Assembly (NCBI RefSeq): GCF_015767435.1
Contig: NZ_JADWOV010000245.1
Location: 80,977-144,976, forward strand
Length of the DNA: 64,000 nucleotides
Source: Polaribacter sp. BAL334
GTDB taxonomy: Bacteria > Bacteroidota > Bacteroidia > Flavobacteriales > Flavobacteriaceae
Direction: 5' to 3'
In this document: piece after piece, positions 52,297-61,700 of the stretch
How positions within the stretch are numbered: position 1 is the stretch's first letter
How the letters are laid out: every line of letters begins with the position of its first letter
Program-made: the position numbers and the translations under genes
Notes under the pieces: model-generated
What the model was told of the DNA's origin: nothing
Seen by the model: only the letters and a program-made list of their open reading frames with translations
The model's database searches: none

Positions 52297-52854
52297 TTAA
52301 AAAATTGTGGGAATGATGAACCAAGCAGCAATAATACCACCAATAAAAAATCCGATAACTGCCAATAATGATGGAAATTGCAAACTACTTAAACCTGTAA
52401 TTGCATGACCAGAAGTGCAACCTCCTGCATAACGTGTTCCAAAACCAATCAACAAACCTGAGACTACTAAAATCAAAAATCCTTTTAAGGAAAAAACGGC
52501 TTCGTTGCTAAAAATTTCGTCCGGAAAATATTGATTCGCCACATTTGTAAAACCAATATCTGTCAATTCTTGAATTGTTTTTGGATTCAATGCAACTGTT
52601 TGATCAGGAATTAAAAAATGAGAAGCGATAATTCCGCCAATGACCAGTCCAATTGCGAACATCAGTCCAAAATCTCTTTCTTTCCAATCTTTTTTGAAAT
52701 AATCAGAAAATTTTCCTGCGCCTGCTAAGGTACAAAGTGTTTCAAAATCAGTTGAAGTTCCAAAATTTTTCCCAAAATAAAAGTATAAAACCAATGAGAT
52801 TGCAATCAAAGGTCCACCAACAAACCATGCAAAAGGTTCAAAAATAAAATCCAT
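52297..52854 (-). CDS. YeeE/YedE-family sulfur transporter, large half
   Basis: 185-residue membrane protein with about five helices and the conserved G-T-R-Y-A-G-G-C-T-S-G-H-A-I-T-G-L motif. It pairs with the next gene. It starts one base after waaA ends. Substrate (thiosulfate or another reduced sulfur species) is inferred from the family. Confidence 0.9.
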   Translation of the reverse strand: MDFIFEPFAWFVGGPLIAISLVLYFYFGKNFGTSTDFETLCTLAGAGKFSDYFKKDWKERDFGLMFAIGLVIGGIIASHFLIPDQTVALNPKTIQELTDIGFTNVANQYFPDEIFSNEAVFSLKGFLILVVSGLLIGFGTRYAGGCTSGHAITGLSSLQFPSLLAVIGFFIGGIIAAWFIIPTIF

Positions 52855-52855
52855 A

Positions 52856-54088
52856 TTATAGTTGTGTTTTTAGATAATTCATAATTTTTTGGGTTGCTCC
52901 CAAATGTTCTTGAATGTATTTTTTATTGATATTTCCAGTCGATTTTCTAAAATCTTCTTCCTTTTTCAGTTTTGTAAAAATACTCGAAAATTCGTTTTGA
53001 TTGCAAATAGAAATGCACCCTTTCAGATTTACCAAATCTACAGCTTCTTTAAATTTGTCAAATTTATTTCCAATCACCACAGGAATTCCAAAAGTTGCTG
53101 GTTCTAAAATATTGTGCAAACCCGTTTTAAGACCTCCTCCAACATAAGCCACATTTGCAGCAGCATAAATTTTGGTTAAAATTCCAATGGTATCAACAAT
53201 CAAAACTTGATATTCAGCCATGTTTTTTCCTTCTTTTTCTGAAAACAAAACCGTTTTTTTATGGATTGATTTTTTCAATGCTACAATAGCTTCATTTTGA
53301 ATATTGTGTGGAGCTATAATCATTTTTTCATCATCTAAAGCAATGTTATTGATATAATTAACTAATAGCTCTTCATCCTCTTTCCAAGTGCTTCCTGCCA
53401 CAATGGTGTATTGATTATTTTTAAACTCATCAATAAAATCGAGTGAATTATCTTGATTCAAAATTCTTGAAACTCTATCAAAACGGGTGTCTCCAACAAC
53501 GGAACTATTTTTAAAATCAATGCTTTCTAATAATTTTTTAGAATTTTCATCCTGCAGAAAAAAGTGATGAAAAGCTTTTAAAGAATTGCGCATATAACCA
53601 CCATAAAACTGGAAAAACAATTGATTTTTTCTAAAAATTCCAGAAACTAAAATCGTTGGAATTTGGTTTTTATATAATTCATTTAAAAAATTTGGCCAAA
53701 ATTCATATTTCACAAAAATGGCAAATTTGAGATGGATATTTTTTATAAATCTTTCAGCATTCGCATTTGAATCTAAAGGTAAATAACAAACAACATCAGC
53801 CAAATCATAGTTTTTTCGAACTTCATATCCTGAAGGAGAAAAAAAAGTAACCAATATTTTATACTGTTTGAAATTTGATTTTAGTTCCTCAATAATTGGA
53901 CGCGCTTGCTCAAATTCGCCCAAAGAAGCCACATGAAACCAAATAGTTTCTTCATTTTTTAATGCTTCAATTTTGAGAAATGTTTGTTTTCTTCCATTAA
54001 TAAAAAGCTTTATTTTTCTATTAAAAAGCGCTATTATTGGCAAAATTGATGAGACAATGAAAACTAAAAAATTGTACAAAAACTTCAT
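52856..54088 (-). CDS. waaA: 3-deoxy-D-manno-octulosonic acid (Kdo) transferase
   Basis: GT30 enzyme adding Kdo to lipid A. 410 aa, N-terminal membrane anchor, then W-F-H-V-A-S-L-G-E-F-E-Q-A-R-P, V-V-C-Y-L-P-L-D, V-A-G-S-T-W-K-E-D-E-E and V-G-G-G-L-K-T-G-L-H-N-I-L-E-P. Most likely the first gene of the transcript running into the YeeE and Moco genes (gaps of 1-3 bases). Confidence 0.95.
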   Translation of the reverse strand: MKFLYNFLVFIVSSILPIIALFNRKIKLFINGRKQTFLKIEALKNEETIWFHVASLGEFEQARPIIEELKSNFKQYKILVTFFSPSGYEVRKNYDLADVVCYLPLDSNANAERFIKNIHLKFAIFVKYEFWPNFLNELYKNQIPTILVSGIFRKNQLFFQFYGGYMRNSLKAFHHFFLQDENSKKLLESIDFKNSSVVGDTRFDRVSRILNQDNSLDFIDEFKNNQYTIVAGSTWKEDEELLVNYINNIALDDEKMIIAPHNIQNEAIVALKKSIHKKTVLFSEKEGKNMAEYQVLIVDTIGILTKIYAAANVAYVGGGLKTGLHNILEPATFGIPVVIGNKFDKFKEAVDLVNLKGCISICNQNEFSSIFTKLKKEEDFRKSTGNINKKYIQEHLGATQKIMNYLKTQL

Positions 54089-54160
54089 GAAGGTAAAAGT
54101 ACAAAATTGATAGCAGTAAAAAATATAGAACTTAAAAACAAGTAATTAATTTATGAATAA

Positions 54161-54197
54161 AAAAAGCCACCCAAAAAGGATGGCTAAATTTTTTTTA
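54161..54197 (-). terminator. Terminator after the LytTR regulator gene
   Basis: On the minus strand, an 8-base stem with one mismatch (around agcca/tggct with a TTTTT loop) is followed by seven T. The rest of the spacer 54089-54318 shows nothing recognisable. Confidence 0.6.
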
Positions 54198-54318
54198 GTT
54201 GATCTAGAGACATATTGTTCCCCCGAAAAATTGTCTAAGATTTTCACTAAACACATTAAAGGTAAAGCATTTTACAAAAAATAAATTTAAAATGTTCTAA
54301 ATGATTGATTTTGTGTTC

Positions 54319-55041
54319 TTAAATTAAATTTATACGGTTTATAAGGTCTTCTCTAAACTTTTTTCCAATAGGAATTTCTTCATCAATAATTTTCACAGAA
54401 TTGCTATTTATCTGGCTTAAAAAAGCGACATTAATGACAAATCCTCTATGAACTCTTATAAAATTAGTATTTAGTTTGTTCAAAATATCATTCAAACTCG
54501 TTCTTACAACATGTTTTTGTTGGTTTTGAAGAATTATTTCTACATAAACGTGGTCACTTTTCAAATATAAAATATCATTAAATGAAACTTTCGTAAAAAA
54601 TCCTTTATTTTTTATGAAAATTGCCTCTTTAATAATCAAGTTTTCATCCATTAAATCTCCTGATTTTGTAGAAAAATTATGCAATGCAATTTCAATTGAA
54701 CTGTATAGTTCTTCCTTTGAAAAAGGTTTGATCAAATAGGCAGGAGGTTTTACTTCTTTTGCTTGATTGATTGTAAAAGAATCTGCATTGGAAGTGAGAA
54801 AAATAAATGGAAAATGATAACTTTCTCTGATTTTTTTTGCCAAATCAATTCCTGATTTTTTTCCAGAAAGATGAATATCTAAAATAGCAATATCTGGTCT
54901 TTCAGATTCAATTGTTTCAATTGCCTCCGTAAAATTTATGGCAGGTTCTAAAGCATGATATCCCAATTCATTCAAGGCATTGCAAATACTATCTGCAATG
55001 ATAATTTCATCTTCTACAACCAATATTTTTACTTTTTCCAT
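54319..55041 (-). CDS. LytTR-family response regulator
   Basis: 240-residue regulator. Receiver domain (1-120) has E-D-E near residue 11, phospho-acceptor Asp in I-A-I-L-D-I-H-L-S-G-K, T/S in F-L-T-S-N, and K in L-I-K-P-F. The LytTR DNA-binding domain (about 140-240) has I-R-V-H-R-G-F-V-I-N. It is 63 bases after the HisKA_2 kinase gene and is its likely partner. Confidence 0.93.
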   Translation of the reverse strand: MEKVKILVVEDEIIIADSICNALNELGYHALEPAINFTEAIETIESERPDIAILDIHLSGKKSGIDLAKKIRESYHFPFIFLTSNADSFTINQAKEVKPPAYLIKPFSKEELYSSIEIALHNFSTKSGDLMDENLIIKEAIFIKNKGFFTKVSFNDILYLKSDHVYVEIILQNQQKHVVRTSLNDILNKLNTNFIRVHRGFVINVAFLSQINSNSVKIIDEEIPIGKKFREDLINRINLI

Positions 55042-55104
55042 CTTATTTTATTGCCCTCACAATGTATAAAAAGATTTCAAAGTTTGCGTTATTTTTTTCT
55101 AAAT

Positions 55105-57024
55105 TTATTGTACTAGGCTTCTAGCATAATTGTCTTTGAATGTGATTTCGAATTTTGCGCCATTTTGATTCAATTGTTTTAGAGTTCCATGCAACTGTTT
55201 TACCAGTCTATTTACAAGGAGTAGTCCCAAACTTTTTGCATTTTTAATATCAAAATCTTCTGAAATCCCTTTTCCATTGTCTTGAATTATCAGTTTATAA
55301 TGTTCTGATTCTTTATGAATTGAAATCGAAAGTTTGTTTTCTTTTTCATTATGAAATGCATATTTGTATGCATTTGTGATTATTTCATTGATAATCAATC
55401 CTAATGGTATTGCTGTATCAACTTCAAAAAACATATTTACTGCATCAATTGTGGTTTCAACATTGTTTTTTTGCTTGTAAGCTATTGATAATTCTCTGGT
55501 TAACATTCTTAAATATTCATTAAAATCAATCAAACCTGTATCGTTTTGATACAATTTTTGATGAATTAATGCCATCGATTTTACCCTATTTTTTCCTTCA
55601 TTGACAAGTTCAAGTGCTTTTTCATCTGAAATTCCTTGAGTTTGCAGTTCTAATAAACTTGCTACTATTTGAAAATTATTTTTTACTCGGTGATGTACCT
55701 CTTTTACTAATAATTCCTTTTCTTTTAAAGTTTCATTTATTATTTCATTTTTATGAGCAAGCTCTTTTGATTGCTTTGAAATTTTTCGAATAATCAATAA
55801 ACTTATGATGAGAAATACACCTACAAGAATCAAAATCAAACTAAATAATTTGTTTTTCTCTTGTTCATTTTCAATTTCTTGCTGCTTGGTTTTTTCTACC
55901 TGTTCCACTTTAAAATCCGCTAAAGATTGTGACAAATCTTGAGAGTAAATTTTTCTTGTAAGCGCAATAGATTGGTCTTTAATTTCTAGAGCTTCTTTTA
56001 AAAAATCGTTATTTACCAACGCTTTAGAACCCTCAAATAATAGTTTATAAAAGTCATTAGAATTTAAATCTTTTCCAAGAATTTGAAACTTTTCAACCAA
56101 TTCTTTAACGTCTTTTACTTCAAACTTTTTTAAAACTTCTTCTCTAATTACAGTATCTGTATCTGGCTTTCCAAGTAGTTTTAGATACAAAGCATAGGTT
56201 TGAATCATATAAGTTGGGTCGTTATACAACTCATCAATATACTGTAAAACTTTTTCAGTATTACCACCCTTAAAAATATAGGCATCTATTAAATGTTGTA
56301 AAATGGCATGATAATAAGGTGTATGTTTTTGAAGTTGATTTTCAAGCGCTAAACTTTCTTCGGAAATATCAATATATTCTTGAAGTTTACCTTCTAAAAC
56401 TAAAAAGTCTGTTAGATGATATAAAAACATGATTTGAAGTTCTATATCTTTTAATTCTTTTGCTTTCGCTAAGCAGTCTAATACTAATTTTTTTCCAGCA
56501 TCTAGATTTCTTTCAATTAAATTCAAAACAATAGGATGTGTTTGCAATCGTAATGTTGCCTTTTGAATTGTAATGTCTTTTTCATTGAAATTAGACAGAT
56601 ATTTTTCTAATTCTCTATGTTTTTCAGAAGCTTTTTCTATACTAACATCATCTCTAAGACTATAAATTTGGTCACATTTGATTCTAAAAAAGGACTCATC
56701 AAACTGTTTTTTTTCAGGAATTTTTACTGTTTCATCAATAAAATTTGAAATACGTTCATATTTTATAGAAGTCCTATTTCTTAAATTTAAAAATAAGGTA
56801 TTGTATTCTTTGTAGGAAAGTTCTTTGTTTTTGGAAACTTTTTCAAGAATTGATTTGTATTCAGATTTTTCTAAATTTTTCAGAAAATACGAAGCTGAAT
56901 CCAATTCTTTTAATAAAATAAATTCTTCAATTTTAGTTCTAATCTCTTCTTGAGAAAATTCCTTTTGTTGACAAACTATAGAAAAAGAAATAAAAAATAA
57001 AACGATGCTGAAAAAAGTTTTCAT
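55105..57024 (-). CDS. Sensor histidine kinase, HisKA_2 type, with helical-repeat sensor
   Basis: About 639 residues from the ATG at 57024 (M-K-T-F-F-S-I, signal peptide ending at C-Q-Q). The periplasmic part (about 25-390) is helical, TPR-like. One membrane helix near 400-420 is followed by a coiled segment (H-K-N-E-I-I-N-E-T-L-K), the HisKA_2 site E-V-H-H-R-V-K-N-N-F-Q-I-V and a HATPase domain with I-N-E-I-I-T-N-A-Y-K-Y-A-F. The upstream in-frame ATG (57072) would put 16 residues before the signal and is not favoured. Confidence 0.9.
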   Translation of the reverse strand: MKTFFSIVLFFISFSIVCQQKEFSQEEIRTKIEEFILLKELDSASYFLKNLEKSEYKSILEKVSKNKELSYKEYNTLFLNLRNRTSIKYERISNFIDETVKIPEKKQFDESFFRIKCDQIYSLRDDVSIEKASEKHRELEKYLSNFNEKDITIQKATLRLQTHPIVLNLIERNLDAGKKLVLDCLAKAKELKDIELQIMFLYHLTDFLVLEGKLQEYIDISEESLALENQLQKHTPYYHAILQHLIDAYIFKGGNTEKVLQYIDELYNDPTYMIQTYALYLKLLGKPDTDTVIREEVLKKFEVKDVKELVEKFQILGKDLNSNDFYKLLFEGSKALVNNDFLKEALEIKDQSIALTRKIYSQDLSQSLADFKVEQVEKTKQQEIENEQEKNKLFSLILILVGVFLIISLLIIRKISKQSKELAHKNEIINETLKEKELLVKEVHHRVKNNFQIVASLLELQTQGISDEKALELVNEGKNRVKSMALIHQKLYQNDTGLIDFNEYLRMLTRELSIAYKQKNNVETTIDAVNMFFEVDTAIPLGLIINEIITNAYKYAFHNEKENKLSISIHKESEHYKLIIQDNGKGISEDFDIKNAKSLGLLLVNRLVKQLHGTLKQLNQNGAKFEITFKDNYARSLVQ

Positions 57025-57091
57025 AGTTGATTTTTTGATTCCTAAAAATAAGAAAACAATTGATAGAAACAAGTTAAAAAAAAATTAAAAT

Positions 57092-57127
57092 AAAAAAAGC
57101 TCAAACATAAATGTTTGAGCTTTTTTT
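57092..57127 (-). terminator. Terminator of the rplU-rpmA operon
   Basis: A 17-base perfect stem (aaaaaaagctcaaacat / atgtttgagcttttttt). The minus-strand reading ends in T7, 20 bases after the rpmA stop. The other orientation could also stop nothing coding, so it belongs to rpmA. Confidence 0.85.
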
Positions 57128-57146
57128 ATAGTGTTAAAAAGATTTT

Positions 57147-57407
57147 TTAAGCTTCAAATGGAGTTATAGAAACATACGATTTGTTATCTCTTTTCTTTCT
57201 GAACTCAACAACACCATCAATTTTAGCGTGTAAAGTATGGTCTTTTCCCATATATACATTATCACCTGGATTGTGAGTTGTTCCTCTTTGACGAACAATA
57301 ATATTACCTGCAATTGCAGCTTGTCCTCCAAATATTTTTACACCTAGACGTTTCGATTCTGATTCTCTACCGTTTTTCGAACTACCTACTCCTTTTTTAT
57401 GTGCCAT
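57147..57407 (-). CDS. rpmA: 50S ribosomal protein L27
   Basis: 86 aa, [20 protein letters not shown] start, then [10 protein letters not shown] and the usual C-terminal strand. Starts directly at M-A-H-K-K, so no cleaved N-terminal extension as in Firmicutes. Follows rplU by 27 bases. Confidence 0.98.
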   Translation of the reverse strand: MAHKKGVGSSKNGRESESKRLGVKIFGGQAAIAGNIIVRQRGTTHNPGDNVYMGKDHTLHAKIDGVVEFRKKRDNKSYVSITPFEA

Positions 57408-57434
57408 GACTTTATGGTTTTAAAATTGTGTTTC

Positions 57435-57920
57435 TTATTTAGTTAACGCTTCAATCAATTCAGCTTTTTTCAAAGAGCTGTATTCTTCAATACCTTTCTC
57501 TTTTGCCACTTCTCTTAATTCAGCAACAGTCATTGCGCTGTAATCTACAGTAGCTGTTTTTATAGCTTCGGCTTTTGGAGCTGCTGCTTTTGCTGATTTT
57601 GTTGCACCAGTAGCAGCAATAGATTCAATACGAATCTCGCTTAAATACTGTCTGTGTCCGTTTTTCTTTTGATAACCTTTTCTTCTTTTCTTTTTGAAGA
57701 CGATTACTTTATCACCTTTTAAGTGACTTAAAACTTGAGCTGTTACTGAAGCTCCTTCTATAGCTGGGGCGCCAATTGTTACTGATCCATTGTTGTCTAA
57801 TAAAAGAACGTTGTCAAAAGTTACTTTTGAACCTTCTTCTGCTTGTAAACGATGAACGTACACTTTTTGGTCTTTTGCTACTTTAAACTGCTGCCCTGCT
57901 ATCTCTACGATTGCGTACAT
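57435..57920 (-). CDS. rplU: 50S ribosomal protein L21 with C-terminal Rho_N/SAP-like extension
   Basis: 161 residues from the ATG at 57920 ([12 protein letters not shown]). Residues 1-102 are L21 ([16 protein letters not shown]). After an Ala/Lys-rich linker, residues 128-161 form a helix-extended-helix: [14 protein letters not shown] then [12 protein letters not shown]. That motif resembles Rho N-terminal/SAP domains and could contact RNA. The long frame to 58010 is upstream of the promoter and is not translated. Confidence 0.95.
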   Translation of the reverse strand: MYAIVEIAGQQFKVAKDQKVYVHRLQAEEGSKVTFDNVLLLDNNGSVTIGAPAIEGASVTAQVLSHLKGDKVIVFKKKRRKGYQKKNGHRQYLSEIRIESIAATGATKSAKAAAPKAEAIKTATVDYSAMTVAELREVAKEKGIEEYSSLKKAELIEALTK

Positions 57921-57980
57921 ACTATTTGTTTTGCGTATTAATACTTGTTTGTTTGCATTTACTTCGTGAAAATGCGGGTG

Positions 57981-58010
57981 CAAATATAGTTCTTTTTTTA
58001 ATTTTATCAA
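57981..58010 (-). promoter_or_regulatory. rplU-rpmA promoter
   Basis: On the minus strand, TTG (58008-58010), a 19-base spacer and TATATTTG (57981-57988) match the consensus. The -7 box is 60 bases before the rplU ATG. Confidence 0.65.
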
Positions 58011-58088
58011 CAGATTTCTAAAATTAATTTACAGATACTGAACCAAATAAAAATTCCATTTACATTCGTTTATTTATATATCGTTTAC

Positions 58089-58096
58089 TATTTTTG
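58089..58096 (+). promoter_or_regulatory. Possible -7 element of the M16 peptidase operon
   Basis: TATTTTTG fits TAnnTTTG, about 91 bases before the ATG at 58188. No matching TTG upstream, so weak. Confidence 0.3.
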
Positions 58097-58187
58097 AAAA
58101 AACTATAAACAGCGCGATTTTTATGTAACAATGCCTGTTTTTTTGCGTCAAATTAAACTGAAACTTTTATTAACTAAATATCTATCA

Positions 58188-59501
58188 ATGAAAAAAAGGA
58201 TTGTAACACTTTTTACGGTGTTTTTAGTAGCGATTTCTTCAACAGCTCAAAAGGTTGAATTTGAAGAATATAAATTAGACAATGGTATGCATGTCATTTT
58301 GCATCAAGACAATTCTGCTCCTGTAGTAGTAACATCAGTAATGTATCATGTTGGCGCAAAAGATGAACAACCAGATAGAACTGGAATGGCGCATTTTTTC
58401 GAACATTTATTGTTTGAAGGAACAAAAAATATCAAAAAAGGAGAATGGTTTAAAATTGTTTCTTCTAATGGTGGTAGAAATAATGCTACCACTGATGACG
58501 ATAGAACCTATTATTATGAAATTTTCCCATCAAATAAAATTGAATTGGGATTGTGGATGGAATCTGAAAGATTATTGCATCCCATCATAGGTCAAGAGGG
58601 TGTAAATACTCAAAATGAAGTAGTAAAAGAAGAAAAAAGATTGCGTGTTGATAACCAACCTTATTCTCGTTTTTTAGAAAATGTGAAATTGAACATGTTT
58701 AAAAGACACCCTTATAAAGGAACTACCATTGGTAAAATGGAGCATTTAGATGCAGCTACTTTAGAAGAGTTTTTAGCATTTAACAAAAAATATTATGTCC
58801 CTAATAATGCTACACTTGTGGTTGCTGGTGATATTAATATGAATGAGGCTAAGAAAATGATTGACTCTTATTTTGGTTCTATTCCAAAAGGGGAAGAAAT
58901 TAAAAGAGATTTCCCAAAAGAAGATCCAATTACTGAGCCAATAAAAGCTACTGCTTACGACCCAAATATTCAAATTCCAGCAATCATTACAGCTTATAGA
59001 ACTCCCTCAATGAAAACAAGAGATTCTAGAGTTTTGGATATGATTTCTTCTTATTTAAGCACAGGAAGAAGTTCTGTTTTGTATAAAAAAATAGTAGATG
59101 ACAAAAAAATGGCATTGCAAGTAGGTGCTATTAATTTGAGTCAAGAAGATTATGGAACTTACGTTTTATATGGATTGCCTCAAGGTGAAAATAAATTGGA
59201 AGATTTAATCAAAGAAATTGATGAAGAAGTTGTAAAAATTCAAACAGATTTAATTTCTGAAAAAGATTATGAAAAACTACAAAATCAATTCGAAAATAAC
59301 TTTGTAAGTTCTAATTCAAGTGTTGAAGGAATTGCAAGTTCATTAGCCACATACCATGTGTTATTTGGAGATGCAAATTTGATCAATACAGAAATTGATA
59401 TTTATAGATCTATCACAAGAGAAGAAATGAGAGAGGTAGCAAAAAAATATCTAAATCCAAATCAACGATTAATTTTAGAATATCTTCCAGAAAAAAAATA
59501 A
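58188..59501 (+). CDS. M16-family zinc peptidase (catalytic subunit)
   Basis: 437-residue insulinase-fold peptidase, exported (signal peptide M-K-K-R-I-V-T, cut near T-A-Q). The inverted zinc motif is H-F-F-E-H-L-L-F-E-G with the third ligand Glu in Q-N-E-V-V-K-E-E-K-R. The inactive C-domain includes S-S-Y-L-S-T-G-R-S-S. The in-frame ATG at 58131 is not used since it precedes a non-signal stretch. It pairs with the next gene, which lacks the zinc motif, as in heterodimeric M16B proteases of the periplasm. Confidence 0.93.
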   Translation: MKKRIVTLFTVFLVAISSTAQKVEFEEYKLDNGMHVILHQDNSAPVVVTSVMYHVGAKDEQPDRTGMAHFFEHLLFEGTKNIKKGEWFKIVSSNGGRNNATTDDDRTYYYEIFPSNKIELGLWMESERLLHPIIGQEGVNTQNEVVKEEKRLRVDNQPYSRFLENVKLNMFKRHPYKGTTIGKMEHLDAATLEEFLAFNKKYYVPNNATLVVAGDINMNEAKKMIDSYFGSIPKGEEIKRDFPKEDPITEPIKATAYDPNIQIPAIITAYRTPSMKTRDSRVLDMISSYLSTGRSSVLYKKIVDDKKMALQVGAINLSQEDYGTYVLYGLPQGENKLEDLIKEIDEEVVKIQTDLISEKDYEKLQNQFENNFVSSNSSVEGIASSLATYHVLFGDANLINTEIDIYRSITREEMREVAKKYLNPNQRLILEYLPEKK

Positions 59502-59522
59502 CATCAAAAGACATTATATCAT

Positions 59523-61571
59523 ATGAAAACAAGAATTATAACTTTAGTCACTTTACTACTCCTGTCTTTTGCTGGAAATGCACAAATAGACAGAAGTAAA
59601 CAACCTGAACCAGGACCTTCTCCCAAAATAAAATTAGGAAAAGCTGAAACTTTTACGCTAAAAAATGGCTTAAAAGTAATTATGGTAGAAAACCATAAAT
59701 TACCAAGAGTTTCTGCAAACTTAACGATTGATAATGACCCTTATTTTGAAGGAGAAAAAGCAGGACTTTCTTCTATGATGGGAGGATTGCTTGGAAGAGG
59801 AACTAAAAATATCACCAAAGATGCTTTTAATGAAAAAGTAGATTATTATGGTGCAAATGTTTCGTTTTTTAGTTCAGGTGCATTTGCTTCGTCATTAAAA
59901 AGATATTTTCCAGAGATTTTAGGATTGATGGCTGATGGCGTAAAAAACTCCACTTTTACACAAGAAGAATTTGAAAAAGAACAAAAAATCATTTTAGACA
60001 ATCTTAAAAACAATGAGAAAAATGTTACTTCCATTGCAAGACGTGTAGAAGATTTATTGACGTACGGAAAAGACCATCCTTATGGAGAATTTACCTCTAA
60101 AGAAAGTGTGAACAAAATCACTTTGGAAGATGTTGTGAAAAATTACAACGATTTTTACAAACCAAACAATGCGTATTTAGTAATTGTCGGAGATTTTGAA
60201 ACCAAAGAAATAAAAAAACTAATCAATTCATTATTTGCAGATTGGCAGCCAGGAACAATTCCTACGTATACTTTGCCAACTCCAAAAAATGTTCCAACAA
60301 CAGAAATCAATTTTATTGATATGCCAAACGCAGTTCAATCAGAAATTGCTGTGATTAATAATATCAACTTACAACTAGGAGATAAAGATTATTTTGCTGC
60401 AGTATTGGCAAATCAAATTTTAGGTGGTGGAGGAACTGCCAGATTGTTTCAAAATTTACGTGAGGACAAAGGATATACTTATGGAGCATATTCAGGTGTA
60501 AGACAAAGTAAATATGCAGGAAGTTTTAGAGCTTCAACAAGCGTAAGAAATATGGTAACTGACAGTTCAGTAGTGGAATTGATGAGAGAAATCAATACCA
60601 TTAGATACAAAAAAGTATCTGAAGAAGATTTGAAAAACGTAAAAGAAGAATACATTGGTGGTTTTGTGATGGATGTTCAAAAACCAGCAACAGTAGCAGG
60701 TTTTGCATTGAACATGGCTAGATACAATTTGCCAAAAGATTTTTACGAAACCTATCTTGAAAAAATAAATGCAGTTACGTTGGATGATATTCAAAATGCA
60801 GCCATCAAATATTTTCAAGGAGATAAAGCCAGAATTATCATTACTGGAAAAGGAATTGATGTGTTGAAAAACTTGGAAAATACCGATTATGTCATCAAAT
60901 ATTTTGACAAAGAAGGAAATCCAACAGAAAAACCTGCAATGACATTGCCAATTCCTGATGGAATGACTGCTGAAAAAGTAGTAAACAATTACTTGAATGC
61001 TATTGGCGGAAAAGACAAAGTGATGGCTGTGAAAACCACCATGATGACTGCAAATGCAACTATTCAAGGAACTCCATTAGTAATGACAATGAAAGCTTCT
61101 TTACCAAACAAAACTTCACAAGTAATTAGTGTGATGGGAAATGTGGCTCAAAAATCAGTTTTTGATGGCGAAAAAGGCTATGCAGAAGGACGTGGTCAAA
61201 AAATGGATATGACAGCTGAACAAATTGCAGAAGCAAAAGCAGCAAATTCCATTTTCAATGATTTGAATTACACTGCAGGAACTTTGGTAAGAATTGAACC
61301 TTTAGAGGGAAAAAATGCCATCGTTTTAAAATTCAAAGACACTGAAATTTTTTACGACATGACAACTTGGTTGAAAGTAAAAGAAGTGAAAAAAGTAAAA
61401 ACTCCAGATGGAAAAGAAGTAGAAGTTCCAACAAACTTTGGAGATTATAAAGAAGTAAATGGCATAAAATTCCCATTCTCAATTGGTCAAAAAATGGGTC
61501 CTATGGATTTGAATTTTGAAATCAAAGAAATCAAAGTAAATGAAGGTGTTTCTGATGCTGATTTTAAATAA
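59523..61571 (+). CDS. M16-family peptidase-like protein (non-catalytic partner) with extra C-terminal domain
   Basis: 682 residues, signal peptide to G-N-A-Q. The M16 first half lacks HxxEH (the place reads G-L-S-S-M-M-G-G-L-L), while the substrate-binding R/Y motif is intact in L-F-Q-N-L-R-E-D-K-G-Y-T-Y-G. Thus it is the binding partner of the preceding active subunit. Residues 475-682 form a further domain (N-Y-L-N-A-I-G-G-K-D-K-V start) seen in many Bacteroidota M16 partners, similar to lipoprotein-carrier-like beta folds. Starts 21 bases after the active subunit. Confidence 0.92.
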   Translation: MKTRIITLVTLLLLSFAGNAQIDRSKQPEPGPSPKIKLGKAETFTLKNGLKVIMVENHKLPRVSANLTIDNDPYFEGEKAGLSSMMGGLLGRGTKNITKDAFNEKVDYYGANVSFFSSGAFASSLKRYFPEILGLMADGVKNSTFTQEEFEKEQKIILDNLKNNEKNVTSIARRVEDLLTYGKDHPYGEFTSKESVNKITLEDVVKNYNDFYKPNNAYLVIVGDFETKEIKKLINSLFADWQPGTIPTYTLPTPKNVPTTEINFIDMPNAVQSEIAVINNINLQLGDKDYFAAVLANQILGGGGTARLFQNLREDKGYTYGAYSGVRQSKYAGSFRASTSVRNMVTDSSVVELMREINTIRYKKVSEEDLKNVKEEYIGGFVMDVQKPATVAGFALNMARYNLPKDFYETYLEKINAVTLDDIQNAAIKYFQGDKARIIITGKGIDVLKNLENTDYVIKYFDKEGNPTEKPAMTLPIPDGMTAEKVVNNYLNAIGGKDKVMAVKTTMMTANATIQGTPLVMTMKASLPNKTSQVISVMGNVAQKSVFDGEKGYAEGRGQKMDMTAEQIAEAKAANSIFNDLNYTAGTLVRIEPLEGKNAIVLKFKDTEIFYDMTTWLKVKEVKKVKTPDGKEVEVPTNFGDYKEVNGIKFPFSIGQKMGPMDLNFEIKEIKVNEGVSDADFK

Positions 61572-61610
61572 ATCAATTTAGAAAATAGATTTTAGAATAA
61601 AGAGAAAAGA

Positions 61611-61645
61611 AAAAAGAGTCAAGACGTTTTGTTTTGACTCTTTTT
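61611..61645 (+). terminator. Terminator of the M16 operon
   Basis: A 12-base stem (aaaaagagtcaa / ttgactcttttt) with an 11-base loop runs into further T residues. Confidence 0.75.
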
Positions 61646-61700
61646 TTATGACTATTTTTATTAATTTAAACCTGTTGGTGTAATTGAGTTTTGAAATAAA

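Noticed and set aside
54089..54318. Possible small RNA or tRNA in the spacer before waaA
   Set aside because: Apart from the terminator hairpin, no cloverleaf or conserved tRNA T-loop sequence could be found.
60567..61067. 166-codon minus-strand frame rich in His, Cys and Phe inside the M16 partner gene
   Set aside because: Its odd composition is what antisense of AT-rich coding DNA yields; the sense frame is well supported.
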